64,000 nt of DNA from an uncultured Elusimicrobiales bacterium (GTDB lineage Bacteria; Elusimicrobiota; Elusimicrobia; Elusimicrobiales; Elusimicrobiaceae), in the NCBI GenBank assembly GCA_944324645.1, contig CALUXB010000001.1:186001-250000 (forward strand), read 5' to 3'. Below, in pieces: positions 7,871 through 16,264 of this stretch. Below the pieces are notes generated by a model, which ran no database searches, was not told where the DNA came from, and worked only from the letters and a program-made list of their open reading frames with translations. Position 1 is the first letter of the stretch. Every line of letters begins with the position of its first letter. The translations under genes and the position numbers were made by a program.

Positions 7871-9130
7871 TTATTCGTATTTCAGCGCGTCAATAGGTTT
7901 GAGCTTGGCGGCCTGCCAAGCTGGATAGAGGGCAAAGAGAAAACTGGTGAAAAGTCCTATCAGTACAGAGAGTACAACGACCCACCAGGAGAAAGTCATC
8001 TGTGAAACGTCTTCAGCTGTGCGTAACAAAGCTCCATACCCCAGCAGCATGCCCGCCGCAGAGCCGCAGAAGCCCAGCAGCATAGCTTCAATTAAAAATT
8101 GAAACAAAATATCCCATTGCGTAGCTCCCAACGCGCGGCGTATGCCTATTTCTTTGGTGCGGGAATAGATGACTGCCATGGTTACGTTCATAATACCTAT
8201 GCCGCCGGCTATCATGGCAATGAACCCTAAAAAAAGCATTTTTTTAAGTTCGGCATAAGCGATCTGTATATAGTCTTTAACCGTATCTCTGAAAAATTGA
8301 ATATCCGGTTTTTCTTCTGGCCCAAATTGGGAGCGTAAAAAACTGACGGTTTGGGTGGCAGCTGTATTGGCGGTATTTTCCTGACCGGTTACAATGCGGA
8401 TATTCGTTTCAAAATAATCGCGGTACGAGGGTTGTATATCATACCAGGTGGTATAAGGGATTTGTATAAGGGATATATAATCCCGGTTTGATAGGAAGCG
8501 GGGGTCATCTTTGACCGGAGGAATATGCAAAATACCCACCACAGTAAATGTTTCCTGCCCGATTTGAATAAGCTGGTTTAACAGATTGTGGCGGTACGTC
8601 AGTTCTTCCAATGCAATAGTAGGATTTTCCGGGTCAGGGCCATAGGTGCTCCAGCTTGAGTCGGCTTCCTTTTCCCTCGGGCGGACCATGATAACCGCCA
8701 CCCGGCTTTTATTTTCTATATCTTGCCAATTGAAAAAACGTCCCTCTAGGCGGTAGACGAAATCCACATCTCTCCATGAAGGCAAAACCCCTACCAACCC
8801 CATTTTAGTGATTTCTTGTCCTTTGTACCAAGGAGATGTGCCCCAGTTCCCCCAATCAGTCACTAAAGATAAAGAGGTGTTCGCAGGCAGCAGGTGCAGG
8901 AAATCTTGATATTGTGTCATAGTAAGCGCGTGACTGGTAGAGGTGGATATGCGTCCTTGGCCTGATATTTTTACCGTTTGATCAATGTCTTCATAGCGCT
9001 GACTTAAGATGCTAAGCGTGTAAAAGAACGTAGCTATACCAATGGCAATGGCAAAAAAACTGAGAAAGCTGCGCATTTTATGCGCTCGGATTTCAGCCCA
9101 GCCGGTAAGCATCAAATCGGGCAGTTTCAT
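7871..9130 (-). CDS. MacB-type ABC transporter permease
   Basis: 419 residues. Topology is that of the MacB/LolC/FtsX class: one N-terminal membrane helix after MKLPDLMLTGWAEIRAHKMRS, a ~230-residue periplasmic domain, then three C-terminal helices, with the conserved cytoplasmic loop YSRTKEIGIRRALGATQWDI near residue 330 and PAWQAAKLKPIDALKYE at the end. Unlike MacB itself, the ATPase is a separate polypeptide encoded upstream, overlapping by 4 nt (ATGA). With the adaptor and TolC-like protein before it, this would be the inner-membrane part of a tripartite exporter working by mechanotransmission. Substrate cannot be told from sequence; peptides, macrolides or lipopeptides are typical for the family. 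Confidence 0.88.
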   Translation of the reverse strand: MKLPDLMLTGWAEIRAHKMRSFLSFFAIAIGIATFFYTLSILSQRYEDIDQTVKISGQGRISTSTSHALTMTQYQDFLHLLPANTSLSLVTDWGNWGTSPWYKGQEITKMGLVGVLPSWRDVDFVYRLEGRFFNWQDIENKSRVAVIMVRPREKEADSSWSTYGPDPENPTIALEELTYRHNLLNQLIQIGQETFTVVGILHIPPVKDDPRFLSNRDYISLIQIPYTTWYDIQPSYRDYFETNIRIVTGQENTANTAATQTVSFLRSQFGPEEKPDIQFFRDTVKDYIQIAYAELKKMLFLGFIAMIAGGIGIMNVTMAVIYSRTKEIGIRRALGATQWDILFQFLIEAMLLGFCGSAAGMLLGYGALLRTAEDVSQMTFSWWVVVLSVLIGLFTSFLFALYPAWQAAKLKPIDALKYE

Positions 9131-9786
9131 ACAATTTTACCGTCCTTCATATGGATTGTGCGCTGCGTGCCGGCGGCAATCTTAGGGTCATGAGTGACCA
9201 TAATGATAGTCAGCCCTTTCTGATTAAGCTGTTGCAAAAGATTTAAGATGTCTTGGCTGGATTTGGAGTCTAAATTGCCCGTGGGTTCATCTGCCAAAAT
9301 AAGGCTGGGCCTGTTCGCCAGTGCTCGTGCACAGGCCACCCGCTGGCATTGCCCGCCGGAGAGCTGCTGAGGGGTATTATATATCTTTTTTTCTAATCCT
9401 ACCTGCTGGGCCAGCTCGCGTGCGCGGGGTAAAATTAGCTTGCGTTCTATACCACTGTAGCGCATGGGCAAAGCGATGTTTTCTAATACAGACAGGCGGG
9501 GCATGAGATTAAAAGATTGAAAAATAAAACCAATGTTTTGCCTCCGCAGGCGGGAGCGGACGGAATCTTTTATGCGGGCGGTGGGGGTGCCGTTTAAAAA
9601 ATATTCACCGCCGGTGGGCTGGTCCAAAAGCCCCAGTATATTAAGCAAGGTGCTTTTGCCGCAGCCGCTGGGCCCCATGACGGAAACGAACTCCCCTTTT
9701 TGTATGGACAAGCTGACTCCGTCTAGCGCGTGAAGCTCCTCTCCGGAAAAATAGATTTTAAGCAGGTCTTTGCATTGTATTACCAT
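9127..9786 (-). CDS. ABC transporter ATP-binding protein, MacB/LolD type
   Basis: 219 residues, a single nucleotide-binding domain. Walker A GPSGCGKSTLL near residue 40, the Q-loop in FIFQSFNLMP, signature LSGGQCQRVACARAL near residue 143, Walker B LILADEPTGNLDS, and H-loop MVTHDP. These are the hallmarks of the LolD/MacB/FtsE class that pairs with long-loop permeases. It sits between the adaptor gene (7-nt overlap) and the permease gene (4-nt overlap), so the four genes are one operon and should form one complex. Confidence 0.93.
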   Translation of the reverse strand: MVIQCKDLLKIYFSGEELHALDGVSLSIQKGEFVSVMGPSGCGKSTLLNILGLLDQPTGGEYFLNGTPTARIKDSVRSRLRRQNIGFIFQSFNLMPRLSVLENIALPMRYSGIERKLILPRARELAQQVGLEKKIYNTPQQLSGGQCQRVACARALANRPSLILADEPTGNLDSKSSQDILNLLQQLNQKGLTIIMVTHDPKIAAGTQRTIHMKDGKIV

Positions 9787-10751
9787 GATTCTCCGTAAGG
9801 AAGCTCTGTTAACACGCGGTCGTTTTCCTGCAAGCCGTTGAGCACTTCCACTTCTTGGTCGTTTGAGAGGCCGGGTTCAATTTCCGTCAGTTGGGTTTTA
9901 TTGTCGCCCAAGTATTTAAAAACGTATGATTTTCCTTCTTTCTCAAATAGCGCATTGGCGGGTATAATCAGGGTGTTTTCTCTTTTCTCTGTTACTACGG
10001 ATATGGACGCGTTAATCCCCAGCAAGATGTTTTCTCCGGAGCGGGGCATTTCCGTCAGTACCATAAAGCTGCTGCTGTCTCCCCAGCGGCCGCTTTTTTC
10101 CATTTGGGAAGAAATGTAAGTGATTTTGCCTTTAAGCGGTTTATGCTCTCCCAGCGCATTGATTTTTACGTCCGCTTCCATGCCTTTTTTGAGCTGCATA
10201 ATTTGCATTTCCGTTACGTACATGGGGATAATCAGGGTGTCCATGTCCACCAAACGCAGCAGGCAGGTGGCTCTTTCGGCATCGTCGTAAGAGCCGGTCA
10301 AAAAGGTACCCAGCCGGGGCAAAGACAAGTCCCGGTCGGAGAAGTCTTTGTCATAATCATCTTGGTTTAAACATTTAACTACAATTCCTGAGGCGGGGGC
10401 GTAAATAGGCAGCGGTTTGTAATCTTCAAACTCATTGCGGCCCGGCTTAATAAGGGCTACTTTTTGGTCTTTTTTAACAAAATCTCCTTCTTTAACATAT
10501 ATGGCCTGTACAATACCGCTGGGCTTGGAAGTAACTTTGACGTCTTGTTTTGCGGTAATAGTGCCGGAACCCTTAAAAGTGGTTTCAATGGTGCCTTTTT
10601 TTACGGTGGCAATTTCGTTTTCCGCTATGATGTCTGCGCGCAGTTTGGCTATGATGGGCTTGGCTCCGTACCACCACGCCGCCACCAGCAGCAGAAGAAT
10701 AAAGAGCATGATGAAAAATCTTTTGATATATGTTTTATACGTTTTCGTCAT
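9780..10751 (-). CDS. Periplasmic adaptor (membrane fusion protein, MacA/HlyD type)
   Basis: 323 residues from the ATG at 10751, which overlaps the TolC-like gene stop by 4 nt; a longer in-frame extension upstream would run into that gene and is rejected. An N-terminal membrane helix (FFIMLFILLLLVAAWWYGA) is followed by a biotinyl-lipoyl-like half (TSKPSGIVQAIYVKEGDFVKKD; APASGIVVKC) and beta-barrel and membrane-proximal domains ending ...LNGLQENDRVLTELPYGESW. The alpha-hairpin between the lipoyl halves is very short or missing (QKVALIKPGRNEFEDYKPLP), which is unusual because that hairpin normally docks to TolC. The adaptor should link the ABC permease to the outer-membrane channel. Confidence 0.85.
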   Translation of the reverse strand: MTKTYKTYIKRFFIMLFILLLLVAAWWYGAKPIIAKLRADIIAENEIATVKKGTIETTFKGSGTITAKQDVKVTSKPSGIVQAIYVKEGDFVKKDQKVALIKPGRNEFEDYKPLPIYAPASGIVVKCLNQDDYDKDFSDRDLSLPRLGTFLTGSYDDAERATCLLRLVDMDTLIIPMYVTEMQIMQLKKGMEADVKINALGEHKPLKGKITYISSQMEKSGRWGDSSSFMVLTEMPRSGENILLGINASISVVTEKRENTLIIPANALFEKEGKSYVFKYLGDNKTQLTEIEPGLSNDQEVEVLNGLQENDRVLTELPYGESW

Positions 10752-12097
10752 GACACAGGCTCCGTTTGGTAATGATAAATGGGATTGCCTAAAGCATATT
10801 GGTATTTCATATAGGTCAATGTTAAATCGCACAGCAGGGTTACATAGTCTACCTGAGAGGAAATCAATTCCTGGCGCGCCACCGTCAGGTCTGTGGCGCT
10901 CATTAAGCCGTTTTTATATTTAAGCTGAGTAGCGTCAAAACGCTCTTGGGCAGTGTTCAAACGCAGTTTGGATATCTCCAGCGAACGCATTTGCAAAAGC
11001 AAGGTGTTGCGCGCTTCCACCACCGCGTCGCGCAGACCGCGCAGAAACTGCTCATATTGCAGGTGGGCGTTTTTATTGGTTAACAAAGTATTGCGGCGGG
11101 TGCGGCTTTTGTCTAAATAAAAGAAACCCAAGTCAAACGTAATCCCGGCGGAAACGCCGTAATTGTAGCCCCATACTTGATGGGAGTTAAATTCCCGGCC
11201 GGTGGAAGCGAAAAGATTAACAAAAAACGAGGGCAAGGTATCTAAATTATCCAGTGTTTTTTGCAAATCCTGCTGCTGCAGAGCCAGGCGCTGGGTGCGC
11301 GCGTCGTAGCGGTGGGCCAGTGCGTAGGTTAAGTCTTGGTCCAGGGAAGGGAGCTCTTGGGTCACGGAGTCTACCTCTTCATCTAAAGATACCGGGGCCT
11401 CTACAGAGCGGTTTAATGCAATGTTAAAATTTTTCAGCGCGTTTTCGTAATCATTCTGCGCAGAAAAAAGGGAGAGTTGGCTGCTGCGCCAGTTGGTTTC
11501 GCTTTGCAATACGTCGGAGCGGGTTTTGAGGCCATTGTCATATAAGACTTTGTCTTGCTCATACTGGCTTTCTGCTACAGAGAGGTCGTCTTTATACACA
11601 TCTAACAGTTTGGCTGCCCGCAGCAAATCGTAATAAATTTGGGCCGCTTCCAATACATATTGCTGGAGTTGGGAGTCATAATCAATGCGGGCTATTTGCC
11701 ATTGCAAAGAGGCTGATTTATAGTTTAAAACGTCTTTGCCGGAATTAAACAAGTTCCACTCTCCGTTGGCCTGGGCGGAAGAGTCAGCCCGGCGGAACTC
11801 CGACCAAGAGGAAAGGCGGTGGTCCCGATCGTAATCTTTACCGGCCTGGGCCGAGAGGGAAAAAGAAGGCAGGAACGCCTGGGTAAAGGCGTTTTGGTAA
11901 TTATTATGCGCTATTTCCAAGCTGTTGTTTTGGACTTGTAAATTTAAGGAGTTGTCTAAATACGCCTCAATATAGCTGTGCAAATCAAAATAACGCTCTT
12001 GCAAGTCCTCTCCTAAGGCTTGCGAAGGCGTAAAGCTGGTCCCTGCTGCCAAAAGAGCCGGCCATAAGAAAAGACAAGTGACAAGTAATTTGCGCAT
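10748..12097 (-). CDS. TolC-family outer-membrane efflux protein
   Basis: 449 residues, the normal length for TolC-type channels. A signal peptide (MRKLLVTCLFLWPALLAAG) is followed by two related halves rich in long amphipathic helices, for example LEIAHNNYQNAFTQAFLPS early in the first half and LRLNTAQERFDATQLKYKNGL in the second, where the typical Y-x-x-G-x-x-S/T-x-x-D-L pattern appears (YKNGLMSATDLTVARQEL). It is the first gene of the four-gene export operon. Upstream there is no ribosome site; a TATTGT box lies 5 nt before the ATG, so this transcript may also be leaderless (weaker case than others). Confidence 0.9.
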   Translation of the reverse strand: MRKLLVTCLFLWPALLAAGTSFTPSQALGEDLQERYFDLHSYIEAYLDNSLNLQVQNNSLEIAHNNYQNAFTQAFLPSFSLSAQAGKDYDRDHRLSSWSEFRRADSSAQANGEWNLFNSGKDVLNYKSASLQWQIARIDYDSQLQQYVLEAAQIYYDLLRAAKLLDVYKDDLSVAESQYEQDKVLYDNGLKTRSDVLQSETNWRSSQLSLFSAQNDYENALKNFNIALNRSVEAPVSLDEEVDSVTQELPSLDQDLTYALAHRYDARTQRLALQQQDLQKTLDNLDTLPSFFVNLFASTGREFNSHQVWGYNYGVSAGITFDLGFFYLDKSRTRRNTLLTNKNAHLQYEQFLRGLRDAVVEARNTLLLQMRSLEISKLRLNTAQERFDATQLKYKNGLMSATDLTVARQELISSQVDYVTLLCDLTLTYMKYQYALGNPIYHYQTEPVS

Positions 12098-12175
12098 AGG
12101 TTACAATAAAGAAAAGCGTTTTTTTTTATTATACTATTTATTTAGAAAAATACTTGTAAGTTCAACGAGGAAAAA

Positions 12176-13345
12176 ATGTTAAAAAAATTGTTTTGTTTCG
12201 GGCTGTTGCCGCTGGTGGCGGCGGCGATTATTTTAGGTATTGTGTGCGGCCTGTTTTTTCCAACCTGGCTGGTGCGGATATTTGTAACGTTTAACGGCCT
12301 GTTTGGGCAATTTTTGGGTTTTGTAGTGCCGCTGCTTATTTTAGGGTTGATTGCGCCGGGTATTGCCGAGCTGGGCAAAGACTCCGGCCGCCTGCTGGTA
12401 TTTACCGTTTTGCTAGCGTATGGGTTTACGCTGTTTGCCGGGTTTTTTACGTTTGCGGTGGCGGCGCTGGCTTATCCGTTTGTGTTGGATCCGTCGGCGT
12501 CTTTGGTGGCTTTTGCCACCCCGCAGGAGCTGGCGGCCTATTTTACGTTGCCCATTCCTCCTTTGATGGATGTAACCACCTCGCTGGTGTTGGCGTTTAT
12601 GCTGGGGCTGGGGCTGGCTTTTGGCAAAGGGGAAACGTTAAAGCAGGCGATGTATGATTTTCGGGAAATTATTCACAAGGTAATCGGAGCGGTGATTATC
12701 CCGCTGCTTCCGCTGTATATTTTCGGCATATTTTTGAATATGACGGTCAGCGGGCAGGCGGCCTCTGTGCTGGCGGTATTTGCCAAGATTATTGTGCTGA
12801 TTTTTATTATTACACTAATTATTTTGTTTATCCAGTTTGCCATTGCCGGCGCGGTCAGCGGGCAAAACCCGCTTAAAATGCTCAAGACCATGCTGCCGGC
12901 TTATTTTACGGCGTTGGGCACTTCTTCTTCAGCGGCTACTATCCCCGTTACTTATAGGCAAGTACAGCAGCTGGGGGTGGAAGAGGATATTGCCGGCTTT
13001 ACGGTGCCGCTGTGCGCCAATATCCATATGTCTGGCAGTACCATTAAAATTACCGCCTGCGCGATGGCGATTATTTTGCTCACAGGCGGGCAGCTGCATT
13101 TTTGGCAGTTTGCCGGGTTTATCTGTATGCTGGGCGTGTCTATCGTGGCGGGGCCTGGCGTGCCGGGCGGGGCGATAATGGCTTCGCTGGGAGTACTGCA
13201 AAAAATGCTGGGGTTTAATGAGGAAATGCTGGGGTTGATGATTGCTTTGTATATTGCTATGGACAGCTTTGGCACCGCTTGCAACGTAACGGGCGACGGG
13301 GCCATATCGGCCATCATTAATAAAATGTACAAAAAACAAAAATAG
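12176..13345 (+). CDS. Sodium/proton:dicarboxylate or amino-acid symporter (SLC1/DAACS family)
   Basis: 389 residues with ~8 membrane helices and the two re-entrant loops of the glutamate-transporter fold. Visible family motifs are the serine-rich hairpin GTSSSAATIPVT near residue 250, NIHMSGSTIKIT (equivalent of the NMDGT cation motif, here with H-M-S-G), AGPGVPGGAI in the second hairpin, and MDSFGTACNVTGDG in the last helix, where the usual Arg of D-x-x-R/G-T-x-x-N is Gly-Thr. This substitution pattern suggests a neutral amino acid such as serine or threonine rather than glutamate, but that is inference. A ribosome site (CGAGGAAAAA) precedes the ATG and a strong terminator follows. Confidence 0.85.
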   Translation: MLKKLFCFGLLPLVAAAIILGIVCGLFFPTWLVRIFVTFNGLFGQFLGFVVPLLILGLIAPGIAELGKDSGRLLVFTVLLAYGFTLFAGFFTFAVAALAYPFVLDPSASLVAFATPQELAAYFTLPIPPLMDVTTSLVLAFMLGLGLAFGKGETLKQAMYDFREIIHKVIGAVIIPLLPLYIFGIFLNMTVSGQAASVLAVFAKIIVLIFIITLIILFIQFAIAGAVSGQNPLKMLKTMLPAYFTALGTSSSAATIPVTYRQVQQLGVEEDIAGFTVPLCANIHMSGSTIKITACAMAIILLTGGQLHFWQFAGFICMLGVSIVAGPGVPGGAIMASLGVLQKMLGFNEEMLGLMIALYIAMDSFGTACNVTGDGAISAIINKMYKKQK

Positions 13346-13363
13346 ACTGTTAATTTAATAGTG

Positions 13364-13407
13364 GCGGTGCAAGACTTTTTAAAAGGTCTTGCGCCGTTTT
13401 TTTTTTT
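13364..13407 (+). terminator. Terminator whose T run flows into the pilin cassette
   Basis: Stem CGGTGCAAGAC (13365-13375) / GTCTTGCGCCG (13386-13396) followed by 11 T. The T tract is shared with the start cassette of the following pilin gene, so termination and pilin initiation signals overlap. Confidence 0.85.
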
Positions 13408-13439
13408 GATAAATTTTGTCTATGAACAAAATTTATCAA
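13389..13439 (+). repeat. Pilin start cassette, copy 1
   Basis: TTGCGC (13389-13394), T11, left arm TTGATAAATTTTG (13406-13418), 8-nt spacer TCTATGAA, right arm CAAAATTTATCAA (13427-13439). The arms are perfect inverted repeats, extended by T/A pairing on both sides. The left arm contains TAAATT 6 nt before the ATG at 13422, and the TTGCGC-to-TAAATT spacing is 15 nt. Both a promoter and a stem-loop reading are possible. Confidence 0.8.
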
Positions 13440-13934
13440 AAAATTATTTCCACTTTCGAAAACCCCGTAAAATGCGTTTTAGGCGGCTTTACATTGATTG
13501 AGCTTTTAGTGGTAGTACTAATTATTGGCCTTTTAGCGGCTGTTGCCTTGCCACAGTATAAAAAAACAGTTGCTAAAGTAAAAACAGCCCGTGTTTTGCC
13601 GTTACTGCGTAGTTTGGCAGAAGCGGAAGAACGCTTTTATATAGCAAATGGCTATTATGCTACAGATATAGAAGATTTAGATATTAGTACAGAGCTTTCT
13701 TTGCAAGATGGAAAAGGGGCCCGTTGGGTGGTTAGCTCTGCCGGGCTGCAGGCTACTTTTAATTATATGACGGATATCCCCGGCCTGGGATATTATTTCC
13801 GTTATGGGGATACGGCTCATCCGACAAAGGGTAAGTTTTATTGCAATGGCTATGATTCTGATATAAAAGCTTGGGTATGTTCTTCTTTGGGAGAGCCTGT
13901 TTATGAGTGGACCCCTTGGTTCACTTTCTGGTAA
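13422..13934 (+). CDS. Type IV pilin-like protein 1
   Basis: 170 residues. The prepilin leader MNKIYQK... ends before the cleavage site GG|FTLIELLVVVLIIGLLAA, with Glu at position 5 of the mature protein, then a hydrophobic N-terminal helix and LPQYKKTVAK. The C-terminal globular part is unique, contains two cysteines (FYCNG and WVCSS) and is aromatic at the end. It should be processed by a prepilin peptidase and assembled into a type IV pilus or secretion-type pseudopilus. The start is the ATG inside the spacer of the inverted-repeat cassette. It stands alone between terminators, without neighbouring pilus-assembly genes. Confidence 0.9.
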   Translation: MNKIYQKIISTFENPVKCVLGGFTLIELLVVVLIIGLLAAVALPQYKKTVAKVKTARVLPLLRSLAEAEERFYIANGYYATDIEDLDISTELSLQDGKGARWVVSSAGLQATFNYMTDIPGLGYYFRYGDTAHPTKGKFYCNGYDSDIKAWVCSSLGEPVYEWTPWFTFW

Positions 13935-14045
13935 AGACGACGAAACTATTGCAAGCATTTCCGCTAGTGCTGGCAGAGTGGTTTATTTATAGAGAGGGAG
14001 CTTTTATTGTGTTTTGTGCGCTTTTTTCGGGATTTTATTTAATGA

Positions 14046-14072
14046 AAACCCCCGGTTTTGCCGGGGGTTTTT
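14046..14072. terminator. Bidirectional terminator between pilin 1 and gdhA
   Basis: AACCCCCGG, TTTT-containing loop, CCGGGGGTTTTT. A-rich and T-rich flanks on the two sides allow it to serve both converging genes. Confidence 0.85.
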
Positions 14073-14089
14073 GTTAGAGTTTATGTGGG

Positions 14090-15439
14090 TTACACCAAGC
14101 CTTGGTCAATCATTGCGTCAGCCACTTTGATAAAGCCGGCAATGTTGGCCCCGGCCATATAATTGCCTTTGAGGCCGTATTGTTCGGCGGCGGCTAAGCA
14201 ACTGTCGTGTATGCTGTGCATAATGCGCTGGAGGTATTGGTCCACTTCTTCGCGCGTCCAATAAATGCGCATACTGTTTTGCGTCATTTCCAAACCGGAC
14301 ACCGCCACCCCGCCGGCGTTGGAAGCCTTGCCGGGAGAGTAGAGAATTTTGGCATTTTGGAACACGTCAATAGCGCCCGGTGTGCAGGGCATATTGGAGC
14401 CTTCCGTCAGGCAGATGCAGCCGTTTTTGACCAGCGTTTTGGCGTCTTCGGTATGTAATTCGTTTTCGCACGCGGTCGGACAAGCGATTTGACAGGGGAT
14501 ATCCCACGTTTTTTTGCCCGGGCGGAAGTGGGCACCTTTAAATTTTTTGTCATATTCTTTGAGGCTGCCGCGCCGCACAAACACCAAGTCTTTCAGATAA
14601 GCCAGCTTTTCTTCATCCACGCCGTTTTCGTCGTAAATGCTGCCGTCGTAATCCATAAAACCCACCACTTTAGCGCCCAGCTGGGTCAGCTTCTCAATGG
14701 TATAAATGCCCACATTGCCCGTGCCGGATACAATGGCGGTTTTATTTTTTAAACTGTCGCCGCGCGTAGCCAGCATATTCTGTGCAAAATAGGCTACGCC
14801 GTAGCCGGTGGCTTCCGGACGCAGCAAACTGCCGCCCCAGTTGGGTTTCTTGCCGGTAAAAGCGCCGGTAAAGTCGTTGGTTAATTTTTTATATTGGCCA
14901 AACATATAGCCAATTTCGCGCGCGCCGCAGCCCAAATCCCCGGCGGGTACGTCGGTATGATAGCCGATGTGGTGATAGAGCTCGTTAATAAAAGAGTGGC
15001 AGAAACGCATCACTTCGTTGTCGCTTTTACCGCGGGTGTCAAAGTCGGAGCCGCCTTTGCCGCCGCCCAGCGGCAGGGTGGTTAGGGAGTTTTTGAACGT
15101 CTGTTCAAAGGCTAAAAATTTTAAAGCATCTTGGTTGACGGTTTCGTGGAAGCGGATGCCGCCTTTATAGGGCCCCAGAGCGCTGTTGTATTGAATGCGG
15201 AAGCCACGATTGACGTGGATGTTGCCCTGGTCGTCTCTCCAAGGAACGCGGAAAATAATCATACGTTCCGGCTCTAAAATGCGGTCTAAAATGCATTCTT
15301 TAATATAAATGGGGTTTTGCTCTAAGACAGGAGCGAGGCTTCCTACCACCTCGTGTACGGCTTGCTGGAACACTTTTTGCGCTGGGTCGCGCTTAGCCAG
15401 ACGGCCTAGAAAATCTGCGGTATATTGTTGAATGTCCAT
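14090..15439 (-). CDS. gdhA: NADP-type glutamate dehydrogenase
   Basis: 449 residues, the standard size of the hexameric class. Catalytic-domain motifs: NRGFRIQYNSALGPYKGGIRF (residues around 80-100), LPLGGGKGGSDFD with the substrate-binding lysine, and VPAGDLGCGAREIGYMFGQYK. The dinucleotide-binding domain has VSGTGNVGIY. It converts 2-oxoglutarate and ammonia to glutamate, or the reverse during amino-acid fermentation. The start has a good ribosome site (TAAGGAGAATTT). A promoter is visible upstream (annotated). Converges with pilin 1 across a shared terminator. Confidence 0.95.
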   Translation of the reverse strand: MDIQQYTADFLGRLAKRDPAQKVFQQAVHEVVGSLAPVLEQNPIYIKECILDRILEPERMIIFRVPWRDDQGNIHVNRGFRIQYNSALGPYKGGIRFHETVNQDALKFLAFEQTFKNSLTTLPLGGGKGGSDFDTRGKSDNEVMRFCHSFINELYHHIGYHTDVPAGDLGCGAREIGYMFGQYKKLTNDFTGAFTGKKPNWGGSLLRPEATGYGVAYFAQNMLATRGDSLKNKTAIVSGTGNVGIYTIEKLTQLGAKVVGFMDYDGSIYDENGVDEEKLAYLKDLVFVRRGSLKEYDKKFKGAHFRPGKKTWDIPCQIACPTACENELHTEDAKTLVKNGCICLTEGSNMPCTPGAIDVFQNAKILYSPGKASNAGGVAVSGLEMTQNSMRIYWTREEVDQYLQRIMHSIHDSCLAAAEQYGLKGNYMAGANIAGFIKVADAMIDQGLV

Positions 15440-15469
15440 AAATTCTCCTTAGGGCGGCGCCCTACTTTT

Positions 15470-15497
15470 ATTATAGCAACAAATAGCGGCAAAGCAA
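15470..15497 (-). promoter_or_regulatory. Sigma-70-like promoter of gdhA
   Basis: On the minus strand TTGCTT (15492-15497), 16-nt spacer, TATAAT (15470-15475), about 30 nt ahead of the ribosome site. The leader includes a small palindrome AGGGCGGCGCCCT. Confidence 0.55.
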
Positions 15498-15575
15498 GCC
15501 CCCTGTTTGCCGACGGGGAAGAAGCTTTTTTTTGGAGGCAGCTTGCAAATGTGCGCCAATATGTTATGATATAAA

Positions 15576-15592
15576 AAGTTAGTTTAACTTAA
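15576..15592 (+). promoter_or_regulatory. Possible operator of the DtxR-like regulator
   Basis: AAGTTAGTTTAACTT is an imperfect palindrome (arms AAGTT / AACTT) resembling AT-rich MntR/TroR boxes. It lies just after a TATGAT -10-like box and ~12 nt before the start codon of a DtxR-family gene, so autoregulation is plausible. Not a strong match. Confidence 0.35.
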
Positions 15593-15603
15593 TTGGGGAT
15601 ATT

Positions 15604-16005
15604 ATGGGCAAAGCACTAAGTTCCAATATGGAAGACTATTTAGAGGCTATCTCTTTGGCGGCTGGGGAAGACGGCTGCGCCCGCGTAACGGACGTGCGCG
15701 ATTTGTTGGGCGTCAAAACCCCCAGCGTAACCGGTGCGCTGCGCGTACTGGCGCAAGGGGGGTATTTGAAGCACGAGCCTTACCGCGGGGTGACATTAAC
15801 CGCCAAAGGCCGCCGCACCGCGCAAGACGTACGCCGCCGGCACGGAATATTAAGCACGTTTTTGACAGATGTGTTGGGTGTTAATGTGAAAACGGCCAAT
15901 ATAGACGCCTGCAAAATGGAGCATACTATCAGCAAAGAGACTTTGGAAAAGCTGCACGATTTTCTGCATAAATATACGGGCCGCCCACATAAAAGCCGTA
16001 AATAA
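15604..16005 (+). CDS. DtxR/MntR-family metal-dependent transcriptional regulator
   Basis: 133 residues. The N-terminal winged helix is clear: SSNMEDYLEAISLAA, then VTDVRDLLGVKTPSVTGALRVLAQGGYLKHEPYRGVTLTAKG. The second half is the dimerisation and metal-binding part (RRRHGILSTFLTDVLGV ... ACKMEHTISKETLEKLHDFL), with the typical H-x-x-x...C-x-x-E-H metal ligands. No SH3-like domain, so it is MntR-sized. It likely represses manganese or iron uptake genes when metal is plentiful; no such transporter is in the window. A possible operator lies in its own promoter. Confidence 0.88.
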   Translation: MGKALSSNMEDYLEAISLAAGEDGCARVTDVRDLLGVKTPSVTGALRVLAQGGYLKHEPYRGVTLTAKGRRTAQDVRRRHGILSTFLTDVLGVNVKTANIDACKMEHTISKETLEKLHDFLHKYTGRPHKSRK

Positions 16006-16208
16006 AAAAACATTTGCACTTTCCCCTGTCTTAAGATGGGGGTTTTTAATAAGCAGAGCAGACGGCCCTGCCATTAAAAAGGGAAAAACGGACCTGTCAA
16101 AAACTTTCTTTTAAATAGAAGCGAATTCTGTGCCGTTATAATAAAGCAAAAGTCCAGTCTAAGATTTTGTATTAAATTTTTATTAATAAGGTCTAGCGCG
16201 GCGGAAAT
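16006..16208. other. Intergenic gap without recognised gene
   Basis: AT-rich gap downstream of the regulator. It contains an isolated TATAAT (around 16137) with no obvious gene behind it. I see no tRNA or known RNA. Confidence 0.4.
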
Positions 16209-16230
16209 AAAAACGGGGCTTTTGCCCCGT
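16209..16230 (-). terminator. Terminator of the LexA-like gene
   Basis: On the minus strand ACGGGG, CAAAAG loop, CCCCGT, then TTTTT, ~35 bases beyond the stop codon. Confidence 0.8.
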
Positions 16231-16264
16231 GAGGTTACGACTTATTATCCCGGGTGAGCCGGTA

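Noticed and set aside
13406..13439. Inverted repeats of the pilin cassette as ends of a tiny transposon
   Set aside because: The arms enclose only 8 bases, no target duplications are visible, and position relative to the pilin start is constant. A recombination role is kept as a hypothesis only.
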